Shown here: positions 8,124 through 17,369 of the stretch, one piece after another
Position numbering within the stretch: position 1 is the first letter of the stretch
Layout of the letters: each line of letters opens with the position of its first letter
Assembly: GCA_015491735.1 (NCBI GenBank)
Contig: WFVH01000025.1
Span: 1-64,000, forward strand
DNA: 64,000 nt
Source of the DNA: Gammaproteobacteria bacterium
Lineage (GTDB): Bacteria > Pseudomonadota > Gammaproteobacteria > Thiohalospirales > Thiohalospiraceae
Direction: 5' to 3'
The notes under the pieces: model-generated
What the model saw: only the letters and a program-made list of their open reading frames with translations
What the model was told of the DNA's origin: nothing
Databases searched by the model: none
Program-made: the position numbers and the translations under genes

Positions 8124-9809
8124 TCACTCCCGCCTGCCGCGCCAGATGGATACCCATAACCAGGCAAGCCCCAGACAGGCAGCGATAAAACCCAGCACCA
8201 CGAACAGGGAGTACCCCAGCACCGTTGGCCCATGCTCCGGAGCAGTAAGAACAATCGAGGTGCCAATAATCAGCGCCGCCGTCACCATACCTACCGAGAT
8301 GCGGCTGGCGGCGCGGTCCAACTGATGACCGAAGTGATCGAGGCGGGTGACATCCACATGAACCTGCAGCGCGCCGCGCCGCGCCATGCGCAGCAGCCGG
8401 CGGATGTCGCGGGGCAACCCGGTCAGCAGCTCGAAACCCCCGGAGAGGTTGCTCCACCCCTGCTTCACCAGGCTGGAAGGCAGGTAGCGTTTCATGATGA
8501 TGCGCTGCAGAAACGGAGTTATCTCGGCCACGATATTGAAATCCGGATCCAGCTTGCGGCCCAGCCCATCCAGAGAGACAAATGCCTTCAGCAGCATGGA
8601 GAGGTCGGGGGGCAGGCTGAGCTGGTGGTCACGGAACAAAGCCATCAGATCAGCCAGCATGGCGGTAAAATCCAGCTGTTTCAGCGTCAGTCCGTGATAG
8701 GAATCGAGAAAAGCCTCCAGCTCATCGCTGAGCCGGTCGGTATCGACCGCGCTCGTCCCGCCGGTCCATTCCTGCAGTACATCGATGATATTGTCGGTCT
8801 CGCGCATCATCATCCCGTACAGCAGATCCACCACCTGCTCCCGGCGCAGTTTTGACAGGCTGCCGGTCATGCCAAAGTCGATAAAGGCGATCCGGTTTTC
8901 CGGCAGATAGAACAGGTTGCCCTGGTGTGGATCCGCGTGGAAAAAACCGTCTACCAGCGTCATCTGCAGAATGGCGTTGACACCCCGCCGCGCCAACAGC
9001 GGGCGCTCCAGCCCGGCCGCCTCGATGGCTTCGAGATCCCTCGCCGGGATACCCTCGATATACTGCTGGACGTTGAGGCGCCTGCAGGTCCACTGCCAGT
9101 ATATTTTTGGAATGATGATATCGCGCCGACCGGCGAAATTGGCGGCGACCCGCTCTGCTGATCGGGATTCGTTTTCCAGATTGAGCTCCCGGCGCAGCGA
9201 GCGGCTGAACTGGCGCACCATTGCCACCGGATGGTAGCGGCGCAGCTCGGGGATCTCCGCCTCGGCAATCTCGGCAAAACGGGCCAGCAGATGCAGATCG
9301 GCGTTGACCGTCTTTTCGATACCGGGGCGGCGGATTTTGAGCACTACCCGGGCGCCATCGCTCAGCTCTGCCCGGTGAACCTGGGCGATGGAGGCGGCAG
9401 CCAGAGCATCTCTCTCCAGGCGCGGAAATATCTCATCCGGCGGCTGGCCCAAATCCTCCTCCAGTTGCGCGTACAGCGCTTCAAACGGAACCGGAGGAAC
9501 CTCATCCTGCAGCTTCTCGAACTCATCGATCCACTCCGGCGGAAACAGATCGATCCGGGTGGCCATCACCTGCCCCAACTTGACGAAGGTCGGCCCCAGC
9601 TCCTGCAGCACGACGCGCATCCGTTCCGGTGCGGTGGTTTCCTCCACTTCACCACTCTCCCCCCAGTGCAACACCCTGCCCGCCTGCTCCAGAAACCGGC
9701 CGATTCCCAGCTTGCGCACCAACTCACCCATGCCGTGACGAATCAGCACCGAAGCGATGGTGTGCAGACGCCCCAGATCGCGGGCCGCACCCAGCGTTTC
9801 CCAGAACAT
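8124..9809 (-). CDS. ubiB: UbiB/AarF-family (ABC1) atypical kinase
   Basis: The protein has 561 residues. It shows the family hallmarks: KxGQ (FVKLGQ, residues 75-80), the Ala-rich loop ALAAASIAQVH (135-144) replacing the Gly-rich loop, VVLKIRRPG with the conserved Lys, ADPHQGNLF and IDFGMTG for metal/ATP binding. Two membrane helices close the C-terminus. UbiB-type proteins are membrane-bound ATPases required for coenzyme Q biosynthesis, possibly by extracting lipid intermediates. It is not in a ubiE-ubiJ-ubiB operon but overlaps by one base a DUF6781-like gene, so it may be a second AarF paralog rather than the housekeeping UbiB. Confidence 0.85.
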   Translation of the reverse strand: MFWETLGAARDLGRLHTIASVLIRHGMGELVRKLGIGRFLEQAGRVLHWGESGEVEETTAPERMRVVLQELGPTFVKLGQVMATRIDLFPPEWIDEFEKLQDEVPPVPFEALYAQLEEDLGQPPDEIFPRLERDALAAASIAQVHRAELSDGARVVLKIRRPGIEKTVNADLHLLARFAEIAEAEIPELRRYHPVAMVRQFSRSLRRELNLENESRSAERVAANFAGRRDIIIPKIYWQWTCRRLNVQQYIEGIPARDLEAIEAAGLERPLLARRGVNAILQMTLVDGFFHADPHQGNLFYLPENRIAFIDFGMTGSLSKLRREQVVDLLYGMMMRETDNIIDVLQEWTGGTSAVDTDRLSDELEAFLDSYHGLTLKQLDFTAMLADLMALFRDHQLSLPPDLSMLLKAFVSLDGLGRKLDPDFNIVAEITPFLQRIIMKRYLPSSLVKQGWSNLSGGFELLTGLPRDIRRLLRMARRGALQVHVDVTRLDHFGHQLDRAASRISVGMVTAALIIGTSIVLTAPEHGPTVLGYSLFVVLGFIAACLGLAWLWVSIWRGRRE

Positions 9810-10483
9810 CAGTGGTTGTCGTCCTGCGGCTCCCGTTTTCCCTCCGCAAGAGCGATCAGGGCCTCCCCCGCTCCGGCCAGAACGCCGCGGGCAATCTGGC
9901 TGATGCGGCTGGCTGCCGCCTCCCCTGCCCCGGCGGTATCCGCACCCAGCTCCCGCAGCCGGTTCTGCAGGCTTTCCATGTTTTCGGCAACGTGCCGGCC
10001 CACGCTGGTGCCACTGTTGTGTGCATGGGCTGCCAGATCTTCGGCGATGCCGCGGACAATCTCTCCACCGTTTTTGGCGGTGCGCTGCAGGGTTTCGACA
10101 AAGATATCCTCCAGGCTGTCCAGATCATTCACCGAGCGCTTCAGTTCACCGGAACTGAACTCGTTTATCCTTCCTGCCGCCTCTTCGATAGCCAGCCGGA
10201 AGGCATCCGCCGCCTGAATCAGCGCCTGCTCGAGACCGGCCGCAGTTTCGCTCAGACTCTCCTTCAGCCGCTCTCCCCCTTTTGCCACCGCATCACCGGC
10301 GCCCGCCATCACCGCTTCGGCGACCGATGTTATACGCTCCCTGTCCAACTCACCTTTGCCCAGCGCCTTCAGCGTGATGTCCCGAACCGCTGCCTGCACA
10401 TCTTCATTTTTCTCGACCGCCTGCTGCACGATGTTGCGCACCTGCTGCAGATCACTGCTGGTTTCGTCTGACATTGTATTCAA
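9809..10483 (-). CDS. DUF6781-like helical protein
   Basis: The protein has 224 residues and is almost entirely helical, Ala/Glu-rich, with no membrane segment or signal. It resembles the DUF6781 family (QQVRNIVQQAVEKNEDVQAA, then amphipathic repeats with ALIQAADAFRLAIEEAAGRI). Proteins of this sort look like apolipoprotein/phasin-type amphipathic helix bundles that could coat membranes or granules; that comparison is structural impression only. Its stop overlaps the start of the ubiB-like gene (TGATG), so the two are translationally coupled. Confidence 0.6.
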   Translation of the reverse strand: MNTMSDETSSDLQQVRNIVQQAVEKNEDVQAAVRDITLKALGKGELDRERITSVAEAVMAGAGDAVAKGGERLKESLSETAAGLEQALIQAADAFRLAIEEAAGRINEFSSGELKRSVNDLDSLEDIFVETLQRTAKNGGEIVRGIAEDLAAHAHNSGTSVGRHVAENMESLQNRLRELGADTAGAGEAAASRISQIARGVLAGAGEALIALAEGKREPQDDNH

Positions 10484-10496
10484 CTCCTCTGGTGCT

Positions 10497-10694
10497 TAGT
10501 ACTCCGTCAAGGTAACAAATCAGGATTCAGTATCCATGGCGGCGTTGATGGAATACATCCCTGTATTCCACCCCTTCGGGGTCGCTTCGCGCTCCCAATC
10601 CACTCCGGTGGATTGGTGCGCCTCTTGCAACGGACGACGGCCATTTGCTGCGAGGAGCGCCTTGCCCCGGACGCTGGCCGGCAGTCGGCGCCTC
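10497..10694. repeat. Structured repeat with one end of the second miniature-element family
   Basis: The 10497-10513 stretch (TA then GTACTCCGTCAAGGT) matches the end of the IS630-type miniature element found at 33385 and 55177, but no matching right end is seen. The body is a chain of hairpins: GGAATACA/TGTATTCC, ACCCC-TTC-GGGGT and AATCCAC-TCCG-GTGGATT. No coding is evident. It fills the gap between the H+-ATPase stop (10695) and the start of the DUF6781-like gene, and may be a truncated or hybrid mobile repeat. Confidence 0.5.
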
Positions 10695-13334
10695 TCAAAT
10701 CAGTGCTGCATCCTTGCGGCGCAGAAAGCGGTACGTGGCCATCTTTATCATGTCATTGAACAGGAACCAGACCAGTGCATAACCCCACATCCATGCCGCA
10801 TACTCCCAGCCGATAGGGGTAATGAGGAAACCATACACCGCTATCAGCGTGCCCAGAATCTCGGTTCCAAATGTGGCGAAAAACAGCAGTGGCGCCGGGA
10901 AAGGCCGCTGCCAGAACCACCCCTCCACCCGTGTTATATAGAGGGTACTGTGTCCGGCGATAATCAGCTTGAGGAACAGCAAGCTCTGAATGATCTCCTC
11001 GGGGAAAGCCATCCGCTGCAGAATATAGAACAGCAAAAACGATGAAACCACCCCGGACACCCCCAGCACGGTGGCTACGGTCAGCAGCTCCGGCATCTTC
11101 CAGCGTACCGGTTTTTTGTCCACCCTGGTGCGATCGTAGGCGATGGCGAGAATGGGAATATCGTTGAGCAGCGCCAGCAAAATAATCATCAGTGCGGTGA
11201 GTGGGTAGAAGTTGAATACCACGATGCTCAACGCCATAAACAGGATGATGCGGATGGTCTCGGCGATGCGGAAAATGGCGTAGCTCTTCATCCGCTCGAA
11301 GGTGATGCGCGCCTGTTTTACCGCCTCGTTGATCACATCCAGGCCAGGAGCGGTCAGAATGATGTCCGCGGCGGCGCGCGCCGCGTCGGTAGCATTGGAT
11401 ACCGCAATGCCGCAGTCCGCCTTGCGCAACGCCGGCGCATCGTTCACCCCGTCACCGGTCATTGCCACGATGTGGCCACCTTTCTGCAGCGTATCAACAA
11501 TGCGGTATTTGTCTTCCGGCACCACCTCGGCAAAGATATCCACCTCCTCGATCATCTCGATAATGGCCGACTCATGGGTATGGATAAATTCGCGCTCCAG
11601 CAGCGTAGTGTCATACATCTCCTGCACGCTGTCCATCACCGCTCTGGCAAACTGCTGCGCCTCGTTGCGGGGCACCTCCGGCTTGAGGCGCTGGTAGATG
11701 GCCGCAGCCAACACCTCCGTCAGCCCCAGCAGCTCGTTACCGGCGCTGCCGGAGAGCTGGCTGGAGTTCATGGCGTGCGGTTTCAGACCCAGCAGATGGC
11801 CAATCTCCCGGGCGATGGCGCTGTTGTCGCCGGTCACCATCTTTACTGTAACGCCATAGCCGCGCATCTCCTCGATGACCCGGGCCGAGTCCTTGCGCGG
11901 TGGATCGTATAACGGAATCAGGCCGATCAGTTCCAGCGGCTTGCCATCCTTCTGGCGACCAACCGCCAGCGTACGGTAGCCCTTGGAGGCCAGCAGATCC
12001 ACCATCTGGTTAACACTCCAGATCTCCCGCTCCGGCAGCTCGGCCATCTCCAGCAGCACCTGGGCAGCGCCCTTTACCGCAACAAAGCGCTCCCCGTCCT
12101 TTTCGATCACAGCCTCGGTCCGCTTGCGGATGGGGTCAAATGGCGCAAAGTCGATCTGACGCCAGGAGCGCCAATCCAGTTCGGGGAAGTGCTCATCGAT
12201 GTAGTGGAAGATGGGCAGCTCGATGGGATCACGATTCTCCAGCCGGGAGGCCAGCGCCGCGACCAGAAACAGCTCCTGCTCCTGATGACTCCCCAGCATC
12301 AGCGGTGATGCCACTTTCATCTCGTTGCGGGTCAGCGTGCCGGTCTTGTCGGAGCAGAACACATCCATTCCGGCCAGCTCTTCGATGGCGGTCAGGCGGC
12401 TGACAATCGCCTTGCGCCGCGCCAGATTAACCGCACCCACCGCCATGGTCACCGACAGCACCGCCGGCAACGCCACCGGGATCGCCGCCACGGTCAGCAC
12501 CATGGCGAAACGGGCGATTTCGATGAAATCTTCATTGCGGAACAGCGCCACCATGATGATAATCAACACCAGCACCAGTGTAATCAAAATGAGAAAATTG
12601 CCGATCTGAATCACCATCTTCTGGAAGTGGCTGCGCTCTTCCAGACTGGCTTTGGCCACCAGCGCAACCACCGAGTGGAAGTTGGTGCGGGTTCCGGTAT
12701 TGACCACCACCGCCAGCATCTCTCCCTGTTTGGCGATGGTGTTGGCGTAGGCCACTTCACTGGTTTTTTTGCTGACCGGCAGTGACTCTCCGGTGAGCGC
12801 GGACTGGTCTACCAGCAGATAGTCCCCCTGCACCAGCTGCACATCCGCTGGCACGATGTCACCGATCTTGAGTTTGATGATGTCACCGGGAACCAGCTCG
12901 CGGGCGGCAACGGTGTGATACCTGCCATCGCGCATCACGATCACCTCGGTGGCCAGGCGCTGCTTGAGCGCCTTCAGCGCATTGAGGGCCCGATGCTCCT
13001 GAAAGAAGTCCAGGCCGGCGTTCACCAGCAGCATGATGGAAATGATGGTGAAATCTTCCCATTTCTGAACCAGCGCGGAGAGAATCGCCGCAATCTCGAT
13101 CATCCACGGGATCGGCCCCCAGAAACGGCGCATCACCCGGTGCCAGAGCGGCTCCTCCTTTTCCCTGATCTCGTTGTAACCGTAACGGGCCAGGCGCCGG
13201 CGCGCCTCCTCATCACCCAGCCCTTTTTCCATGTCGACCTGCAATTCCTGGAGGGTTTTTTCTACGCTTTGCCGGGCGTAATCATCCGTCGACTTGAGAT
13301 GTTGACCCTCCCCGGGCGTTTTCCTGCTCATCAT
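10695..13334 (-). CDS. P-type H+-exporting ATPase (P3A, plasma-membrane type)
   Basis: The protein has 879 residues. Cation-ATPase N-terminal domain (about 22-80), TGES actuator loop (181-184), the helix-4 motif PVALP (286-290), phosphorylation site SDKTGTLT with Asp329, and the hinge MTGDGVNDAPALRKADCGIA are all present. Ten membrane segments are expected and the hydrophobic pattern fits. The sequence is closest in feel to plant/fungal-type proton pumps, which exist in some acid- or salt-adapted bacteria and archaea. It would pump protons outward using ATP. A short internal insertion between GLTEVLAAAIYQRLKPEVPR and IHTHESAIIEMIEEV is noticeable near the nucleotide-binding domain end. The substrate is assigned by family only. 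Confidence 0.88.
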   Translation of the reverse strand: MMSRKTPGEGQHLKSTDDYARQSVEKTLQELQVDMEKGLGDEEARRRLARYGYNEIREKEEPLWHRVMRRFWGPIPWMIEIAAILSALVQKWEDFTIISIMLLVNAGLDFFQEHRALNALKALKQRLATEVIVMRDGRYHTVAARELVPGDIIKLKIGDIVPADVQLVQGDYLLVDQSALTGESLPVSKKTSEVAYANTIAKQGEMLAVVVNTGTRTNFHSVVALVAKASLEERSHFQKMVIQIGNFLILITLVLVLIIIMVALFRNEDFIEIARFAMVLTVAAIPVALPAVLSVTMAVGAVNLARRKAIVSRLTAIEELAGMDVFCSDKTGTLTRNEMKVASPLMLGSHQEQELFLVAALASRLENRDPIELPIFHYIDEHFPELDWRSWRQIDFAPFDPIRKRTEAVIEKDGERFVAVKGAAQVLLEMAELPEREIWSVNQMVDLLASKGYRTLAVGRQKDGKPLELIGLIPLYDPPRKDSARVIEEMRGYGVTVKMVTGDNSAIAREIGHLLGLKPHAMNSSQLSGSAGNELLGLTEVLAAAIYQRLKPEVPRNEAQQFARAVMDSVQEMYDTTLLEREFIHTHESAIIEMIEEVDIFAEVVPEDKYRIVDTLQKGGHIVAMTGDGVNDAPALRKADCGIAVSNATDAARAAADIILTAPGLDVINEAVKQARITFERMKSYAIFRIAETIRIILFMALSIVVFNFYPLTALMIILLALLNDIPILAIAYDRTRVDKKPVRWKMPELLTVATVLGVSGVVSSFLLFYILQRMAFPEEIIQSLLFLKLIIAGHSTLYITRVEGWFWQRPFPAPLLFFATFGTEILGTLIAVYGFLITPIGWEYAAWMWGYALVWFLFNDMIKMATYRFLRRKDAALI

Positions 13335-13426
13335 TCATCACCTTGGCAGCGTGCAATCAGTCACCGTTTGCGCTATAAATCTGATATTGGGTTAGTAACT
13401 TCCCGTTGCAACCTCTGTAAAAAAAC

Positions 13427-14935
13427 ATGAATGTGCTGAAACTGCGCCATGTCGCCATTGACACCCATAAGGAAAATGTAGCCTATCTGCACCGGGACTG
13501 TACGGTCTATCGCACCGAGGGGTTTCAAGCCCTGAGCAAAATAGAGATTCACAAGGCAGAGGATGGTGCGCCGGTCATTGCCGTGCTGAATGTGGTCGAT
13601 GATGAGTCTATCACCGCGCCGGGCCAGTTGGGTTTGTGCGAGCAGGCGTTCCGGCAGCTGGGGCTGGAGGAAGGCGCACCGCTGAGGGTCACCCACGCCA
13701 AACCGCCGCTGTCACTCAAGGCGGTTCACCGGAAAATAGCCGGGGAGCGGCTGGACTTCGATGATTATCTGGCCATTTCAAGGGACATTGTCGCCAACCG
13801 TTACTCCAAAATCGAAATGGCCGCCTTTCTGGTTGCCTGTGCCGAAACAGGGATGGAGCGCGAGGAGGTGCTCTATCTGACGCGCGCCATGATCGAGACC
13901 GGCGAAAGACTGGAGTGGGGGGAGCCGCTGGTGGCGGACAAACACTGCATCGGGGGTGTCCCGGGCAACCGTACCACCATGGTGGTGGTCCCCATCGTCG
14001 CCGCACACGGCATGTTGATGCCAAAGACCTCGAGCCGCGCCATCACCTCCCCGGCCGGCACTGCGGATACCATGGAAGTGCTGGCTCGCGTCAAACTGGA
14101 GATGGAGCAGCTTCACGAGATCGTGCGCCGGCAGCGCGGTTGCCTGGTGTGGGGCGGAACAGCAAGGCTGGCTCCGCTCGATGATATCCTCATTTCGGTC
14201 GAACGCCCCCTGTCGCTGGACTCCTCGGGCCAGATGACCGCCTCCATTCTGTCCAAGAAAATCGCTGCAGGTTCTACCCATCTGCTAATCGATATCCCCG
14301 TCGGCCCCACCGCCAAGGTGCGCAGCAGCCTCACCGCGATGCGGTTGCGCAAGCTGTTCGAGTATGTGGGCGACCGCCTGGGTCTGCATCTGGATGTCAT
14401 CCTGACCGATGGCCGTCAACCCGTCGGGCGCGGCATCGGCCCGGTACTGGAGGCCCGCGATGTGATGGATGTGCTGAACAACCGGCCCGACGCCCCCACC
14501 GATCTGCGGGAAAAATCGTTGCAACTGGCCGGCAGAATACTGGAATTCGATCCGGATGTCCGCGGTGGACAGGGATACATCATTGCACGCAATATCCTCG
14601 ACTCCGGCCGGGCGCTGGAGAAGATGCAGGCTATTGCCGAGGCACAAGGCGCAAATGAAAAGCCACCCCAACTGGGGCATCTGCGCCACAAGGTGGTGGC
14701 TCCGCGGGGCGGCCGCGTCGAATCGATCGACAATCTGCAGATGGCGCATATCGCCCGGCTGGCCGGCGCACCACTGGACAAGGGCAGCGGCGTCGATCTG
14801 CACAAAAAGGCTGGAGATCCGGTCGAGGCGGGTGAACCGCTGTACACCATCTATGCCGAATTTCCTTCAGACTTCCAGTTTGCCCGGGAGGCGGCCGCGA
14901 ATATGAGCGGCTATCAAATCGGATCCCCCCCATGA
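13427..14935 (+). CDS. Type-2 thymidine phosphorylase / AMP phosphorylase homolog
   Basis: The protein has 502 residues. Three regions fit the family: an extra N-terminal barrel (about 1-90) absent from classical DeoA, the helical and alpha/beta phosphorylase core with [17 protein letters not shown] and [18 protein letters not shown] (phosphate and nucleoside binding), and a C-terminal domain after about 410. The added N-terminal domain is typical of the putative thymidine phosphorylase 2 group that includes archaeal AMP phosphorylase, which converts NMP plus phosphate to base plus ribose-1,5-bisphosphate. It is coupled to a PRPP-synthetase-like gene by an ATGA overlap, which points to phosphoribose metabolism. 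Which nucleotide it uses cannot be told from sequence. Confidence 0.85.
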   Translation: MNVLKLRHVAIDTHKENVAYLHRDCTVYRTEGFQALSKIEIHKAEDGAPVIAVLNVVDDESITAPGQLGLCEQAFRQLGLEEGAPLRVTHAKPPLSLKAVHRKIAGERLDFDDYLAISRDIVANRYSKIEMAAFLVACAETGMEREEVLYLTRAMIETGERLEWGEPLVADKHCIGGVPGNRTTMVVVPIVAAHGMLMPKTSSRAITSPAGTADTMEVLARVKLEMEQLHEIVRRQRGCLVWGGTARLAPLDDILISVERPLSLDSSGQMTASILSKKIAAGSTHLLIDIPVGPTAKVRSSLTAMRLRKLFEYVGDRLGLHLDVILTDGRQPVGRGIGPVLEARDVMDVLNNRPDAPTDLREKSLQLAGRILEFDPDVRGGQGYIIARNILDSGRALEKMQAIAEAQGANEKPPQLGHLRHKVVAPRGGRVESIDNLQMAHIARLAGAPLDKGSGVDLHKKAGDPVEAGEPLYTIYAEFPSDFQFAREAAANMSGYQIGSPP

Positions 14936-15813
14936 ACAGCGGTTCGCTGGTACTCGGTTTTCCCGAATATCGCCAGCAGGCGGAGAAGATGGCTGCCGCC
15001 GCCGGTTTTCCCTGCAAGGCGGTGGAGATCCACCATTTCCCCGACGGTGAAAGCCGCATCCGGTTGCCGGAAAAGCTGCCACAACGGATCATCTTCTGCC
15101 GCAGCCTGTACCAACCCAACGAGAAACTCATCGAACTGTTCCTCGCCGCCGCCACGGCCCGCCGCCTGGGCGCCGTATCAATCTCCCTGGTGGCCCCCTA
15201 TCTCTGTTACATGCGCCAGGACAAGGCGTTTCACCCGGGCGAGGCTATCAGCCAACGCATCATCGGTGAACTGCTGGCCAGCCACTTCGATGCACTGGTC
15301 ACCGTCGATCCGCACCTGCACCGGGTCCACAATCTGCAGCAGGCAGTGCCGGTGGAACGGGCCATCGCCCTCTCCGCCACCGGCGTTATGGCCGCCTGGC
15401 TGGAAAAACAGATGGACAATCCCCTGCTGATTGGCCCGGACGAAGAGTCCGTTCAGTGGGTAGCCGCCATCGCCAGACACAACCAGACAGACTACTGCAT
15501 CGCCAGAAAAGAGCGTTTGGGGGACCGGAGCGTGCGTATCACACTACCCGATGGCAACTACACAGGCCGCCATGTCGTTCTTGTAGATGATGTGGCAAGC
15601 ACCGGGCAAACCCTGGAAATAACAGCGAGGGAGTTGCTCCCCCACAAACCGGCCAGCATCTCGGCGCTGGTTACCCACGCGCTGTTTTTTGATGACACCC
15701 GGCAACGCCTGCAGCGCGCCGGAATTGAGCAGATCTGGAGTTGTGATACCGTCCCTCATCCAACCAACCGCCTGCAACTGGCAACACTGCTGGCGGGCGC
15801 GATCAAGTCATAA
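14932..15813 (+). CDS. Ribose-phosphate pyrophosphokinase-like protein
   Basis: The protein has 293 residues. It follows the PRPP synthetase plan: two phosphoribosyltransferase-type halves, [13 protein letters not shown] near the start, the substrate segment [27 protein letters not shown] (metal binding), and the PRPP-binding loop [13 protein letters not shown]. It is shorter than the usual 310-320 and diverged, so it is probably the accessory type rather than the main housekeeping PrsA. It starts inside the stop of the phosphorylase gene (ATGA). Together they could turn NMPs to ribose-1,5-bisphosphate and on to PRPP, but that route is inferred. Confidence 0.82.
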   Translation: MNSGSLVLGFPEYRQQAEKMAAAAGFPCKAVEIHHFPDGESRIRLPEKLPQRIIFCRSLYQPNEKLIELFLAAATARRLGAVSISLVAPYLCYMRQDKAFHPGEAISQRIIGELLASHFDALVTVDPHLHRVHNLQQAVPVERAIALSATGVMAAWLEKQMDNPLLIGPDEESVQWVAAIARHNQTDYCIARKERLGDRSVRITLPDGNYTGRHVVLVDDVASTGQTLEITARELLPHKPASISALVTHALFFDDTRQRLQRAGIEQIWSCDTVPHPTNRLQLATLLAGAIKS

Positions 15814-15851
15814 CCTGTCCGCGCGTACCGCTGTGTTCAATGGGTCAACGG

Positions 15852-16115
15852 TCAATAACGGCGCTTCCGCCCCGGCCGGGGAGACTCGAACCCAACCTTG
15901 ATGGTCTTGCCGTTGAAACTTTTGCCATTCAGGCCGGCGATAGCGGCCCGGGCCTCATGACCCTCCATCTCGATGAAACCGAATCCCTTGCATTGACCGG
16001 AAAAAACATCCATTACCAGCTTTACCGAACGCACCGTGCCAAATTCGGAAAACAATGCCTGGAGGTTCTGCTCATTGGTATTGGCAGGCAAATTACCTAC
16101 AAATAATTTTTTCAA
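15852..16115 (-). CDS. RNA-recognition-motif RNA-binding protein
   Basis: An 87-residue single RRM: RNP2 KLFVGNLP at 3-10, RNP1 KGFGFIEM at 43-50, and a short basic tail (RPGRKRRY). Bacterial single-RRM proteins of this size bind single-stranded RNA and are often cold-inducible. A cold-shock gene lies 275 bases upstream on the same strand with its own terminator between. It converges on the PRPP-synthetase-like gene. Confidence 0.9.
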   Translation of the reverse strand: MKKLFVGNLPANTNEQNLQALFSEFGTVRSVKLVMDVFSGQCKGFGFIEMEGHEARAAIAGLNGKSFNGKTIKVGFESPRPGRKRRY

Positions 16116-16330
16116 TTCTGCACCCCTTTCTGGAGCATGAAACTGTTGTAAAACCCATTAGTTGCCGCCAGTTGCAATCTGTATCACAACACGGCAGCCA
16201 GCAAACACCACGTTTCCCGCCGGCACCCCCGTTTTACTGCAAACGGTTCTATTTGTCACGCTGGATATAACAAGGTGCTGATGCCCGGCAGGGAGGTTCG
16301 TCAGAAACGGCACCAATGGAGACGGTTTTG

Positions 16331-16360
16331 TAAAAAAAGAACCCCGCCGAAGCGGGGCTC
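16331..16360 (-). terminator. Intrinsic terminator of the cold-shock gene
   Basis: Reading the minus strand, the stem AGCCCCGC-TTCG-GCGGGGTT is followed by CTTTTTTTAC. The stem is GC-rich with a UUCG tetraloop and lies 30 bases past the cold-shock stop. This is a textbook rho-independent terminator. Confidence 0.9.
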
Positions 16361-16390
16361 TCCATACCTGTTAAACCGATAACGCTCTAT

Positions 16391-16594
16391 TCAAGAGGCG
16401 GTAACACTGGTTGCCTGGGGACCCTTAGGACCGTTTTCAACCTCGAAGGTGACCGCCTGGCCTTCGTTCAAGGTCTTGAAACCCGAATCCTGAATCGCGC
16501 TGAAATGCACAAATACATCTGCGCCACCGTCATCCTGAGAGATAAAACCAAAACCTTTGGATTCATTGAACCACTTTACAGTACCTGTAGCCAT
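16391..16594 (-). CDS. Cold-shock protein (CspA family)
   Basis: A 67-residue cold-shock OB fold. RNP1 KGFGFISQ and RNP2 VFVHFSAI are intact, and GTVKWFN opens the protein. It binds single-stranded RNA/DNA as an RNA chaperone. The 260-base region upstream (16595-16854), shared with a divergent gene, is long enough for the extended 5' leader usual for csp genes, but I could not identify a cold box in it. A strong terminator follows. Confidence 0.95.
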   Translation of the reverse strand: MATGTVKWFNESKGFGFISQDDGGADVFVHFSAIQDSGFKTLNEGQAVTFEVENGPKGPQATSVTAS

Positions 16595-16854
16595 ATAACT
16601 TTTACCTTAATTTGGAATAATAATTGAACAACACTGCATACAGGTAATGAAACGGGGAATTTCGGGAGTAACGGGACGGAACAACCAATGCCGCCAATAA
16701 CAAAATCTGTAGCAGCGTCCATTGTACGACAACCATCCACTGTTTTCCAGAAAAAACTTGAAAGCACGGGGAGCAGCCATCGATCCGCTTGATTTGCGCC
16801 ATCCCCACCCTCATCTATCTGGTAGCCCATGCGCTTATCAAAGGAGAAATCACA

Positions 16855-17184
16855 ATGAACCTGCACGAATTCGAAGAACTGGATTTTGAAGATGCCCTCG
16901 ATCTGCTTGAAACCCGTTTGATAGATTTGCAAGAACGCGTTAACAAAATGGAGCAGTTGGAGAACAGCAAAAACGCCACTGTTCGCGGCAAGGCCCGGCA
17001 AGCGCTTGACCGGATCCGTCAACACCAGGCAGATATCGAAGAACGGCTGATCAGACTGAGAAAAATCAGGGCGGCCGAACTTGCCGGGGAAAGCAGCAAT
17101 CTCCTCAGCGCAACTTTCTCGCTATTCGACCAGGCCGGGGAGCGTATCGATCGGTTCTTCCGGGAAACAGACAGATCATCCTGA
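16855..17184 (+). CDS. Hypothetical acidic coiled-coil protein
   Basis: The 109-residue form starts at ATG 16855, which has AAAGGAG eight bases upstream; a longer frame begins at 16789 but lacks a ribosome site. The N-terminus is acidic (NLHEFEELDFEDALDLLE). The middle is a predicted coiled coil (LIDLQERVNKMEQLENSK, ALDRIRQHQADIEERL). The C-terminus has a short amphipathic segment (LLSATFSLFDQAGERIDRFF). There is no signal or membrane helix. Family not recognised. Confidence 0.55.
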   Translation: MNLHEFEELDFEDALDLLETRLIDLQERVNKMEQLENSKNATVRGKARQALDRIRQHQADIEERLIRLRKIRAAELAGESSNLLSATFSLFDQAGERIDRFFRETDRSS

Positions 17185-17369
17185 CTCAACACACTTTTCC
17201 AACGCCGTGTTACCAGGGAAAACCATCCGGCAATCACTCCCTGGCAACGCCCTCCCTGAAAAACCCCTTGATGCAACGGCCATGTTGTGTGGAATCGAGC
17301 AGCAAGCTAACATGACCGCTACAACCGCTGATCTGGCTCGGCGGATAATACCCAAACGGATCGTCTATC

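Noticed and set aside
10507-10698. Small open frame in the gap after the H+-ATPase gene
   Set aside because: It covers the hairpin chain, has no ribosome site and no resemblance to a protein.
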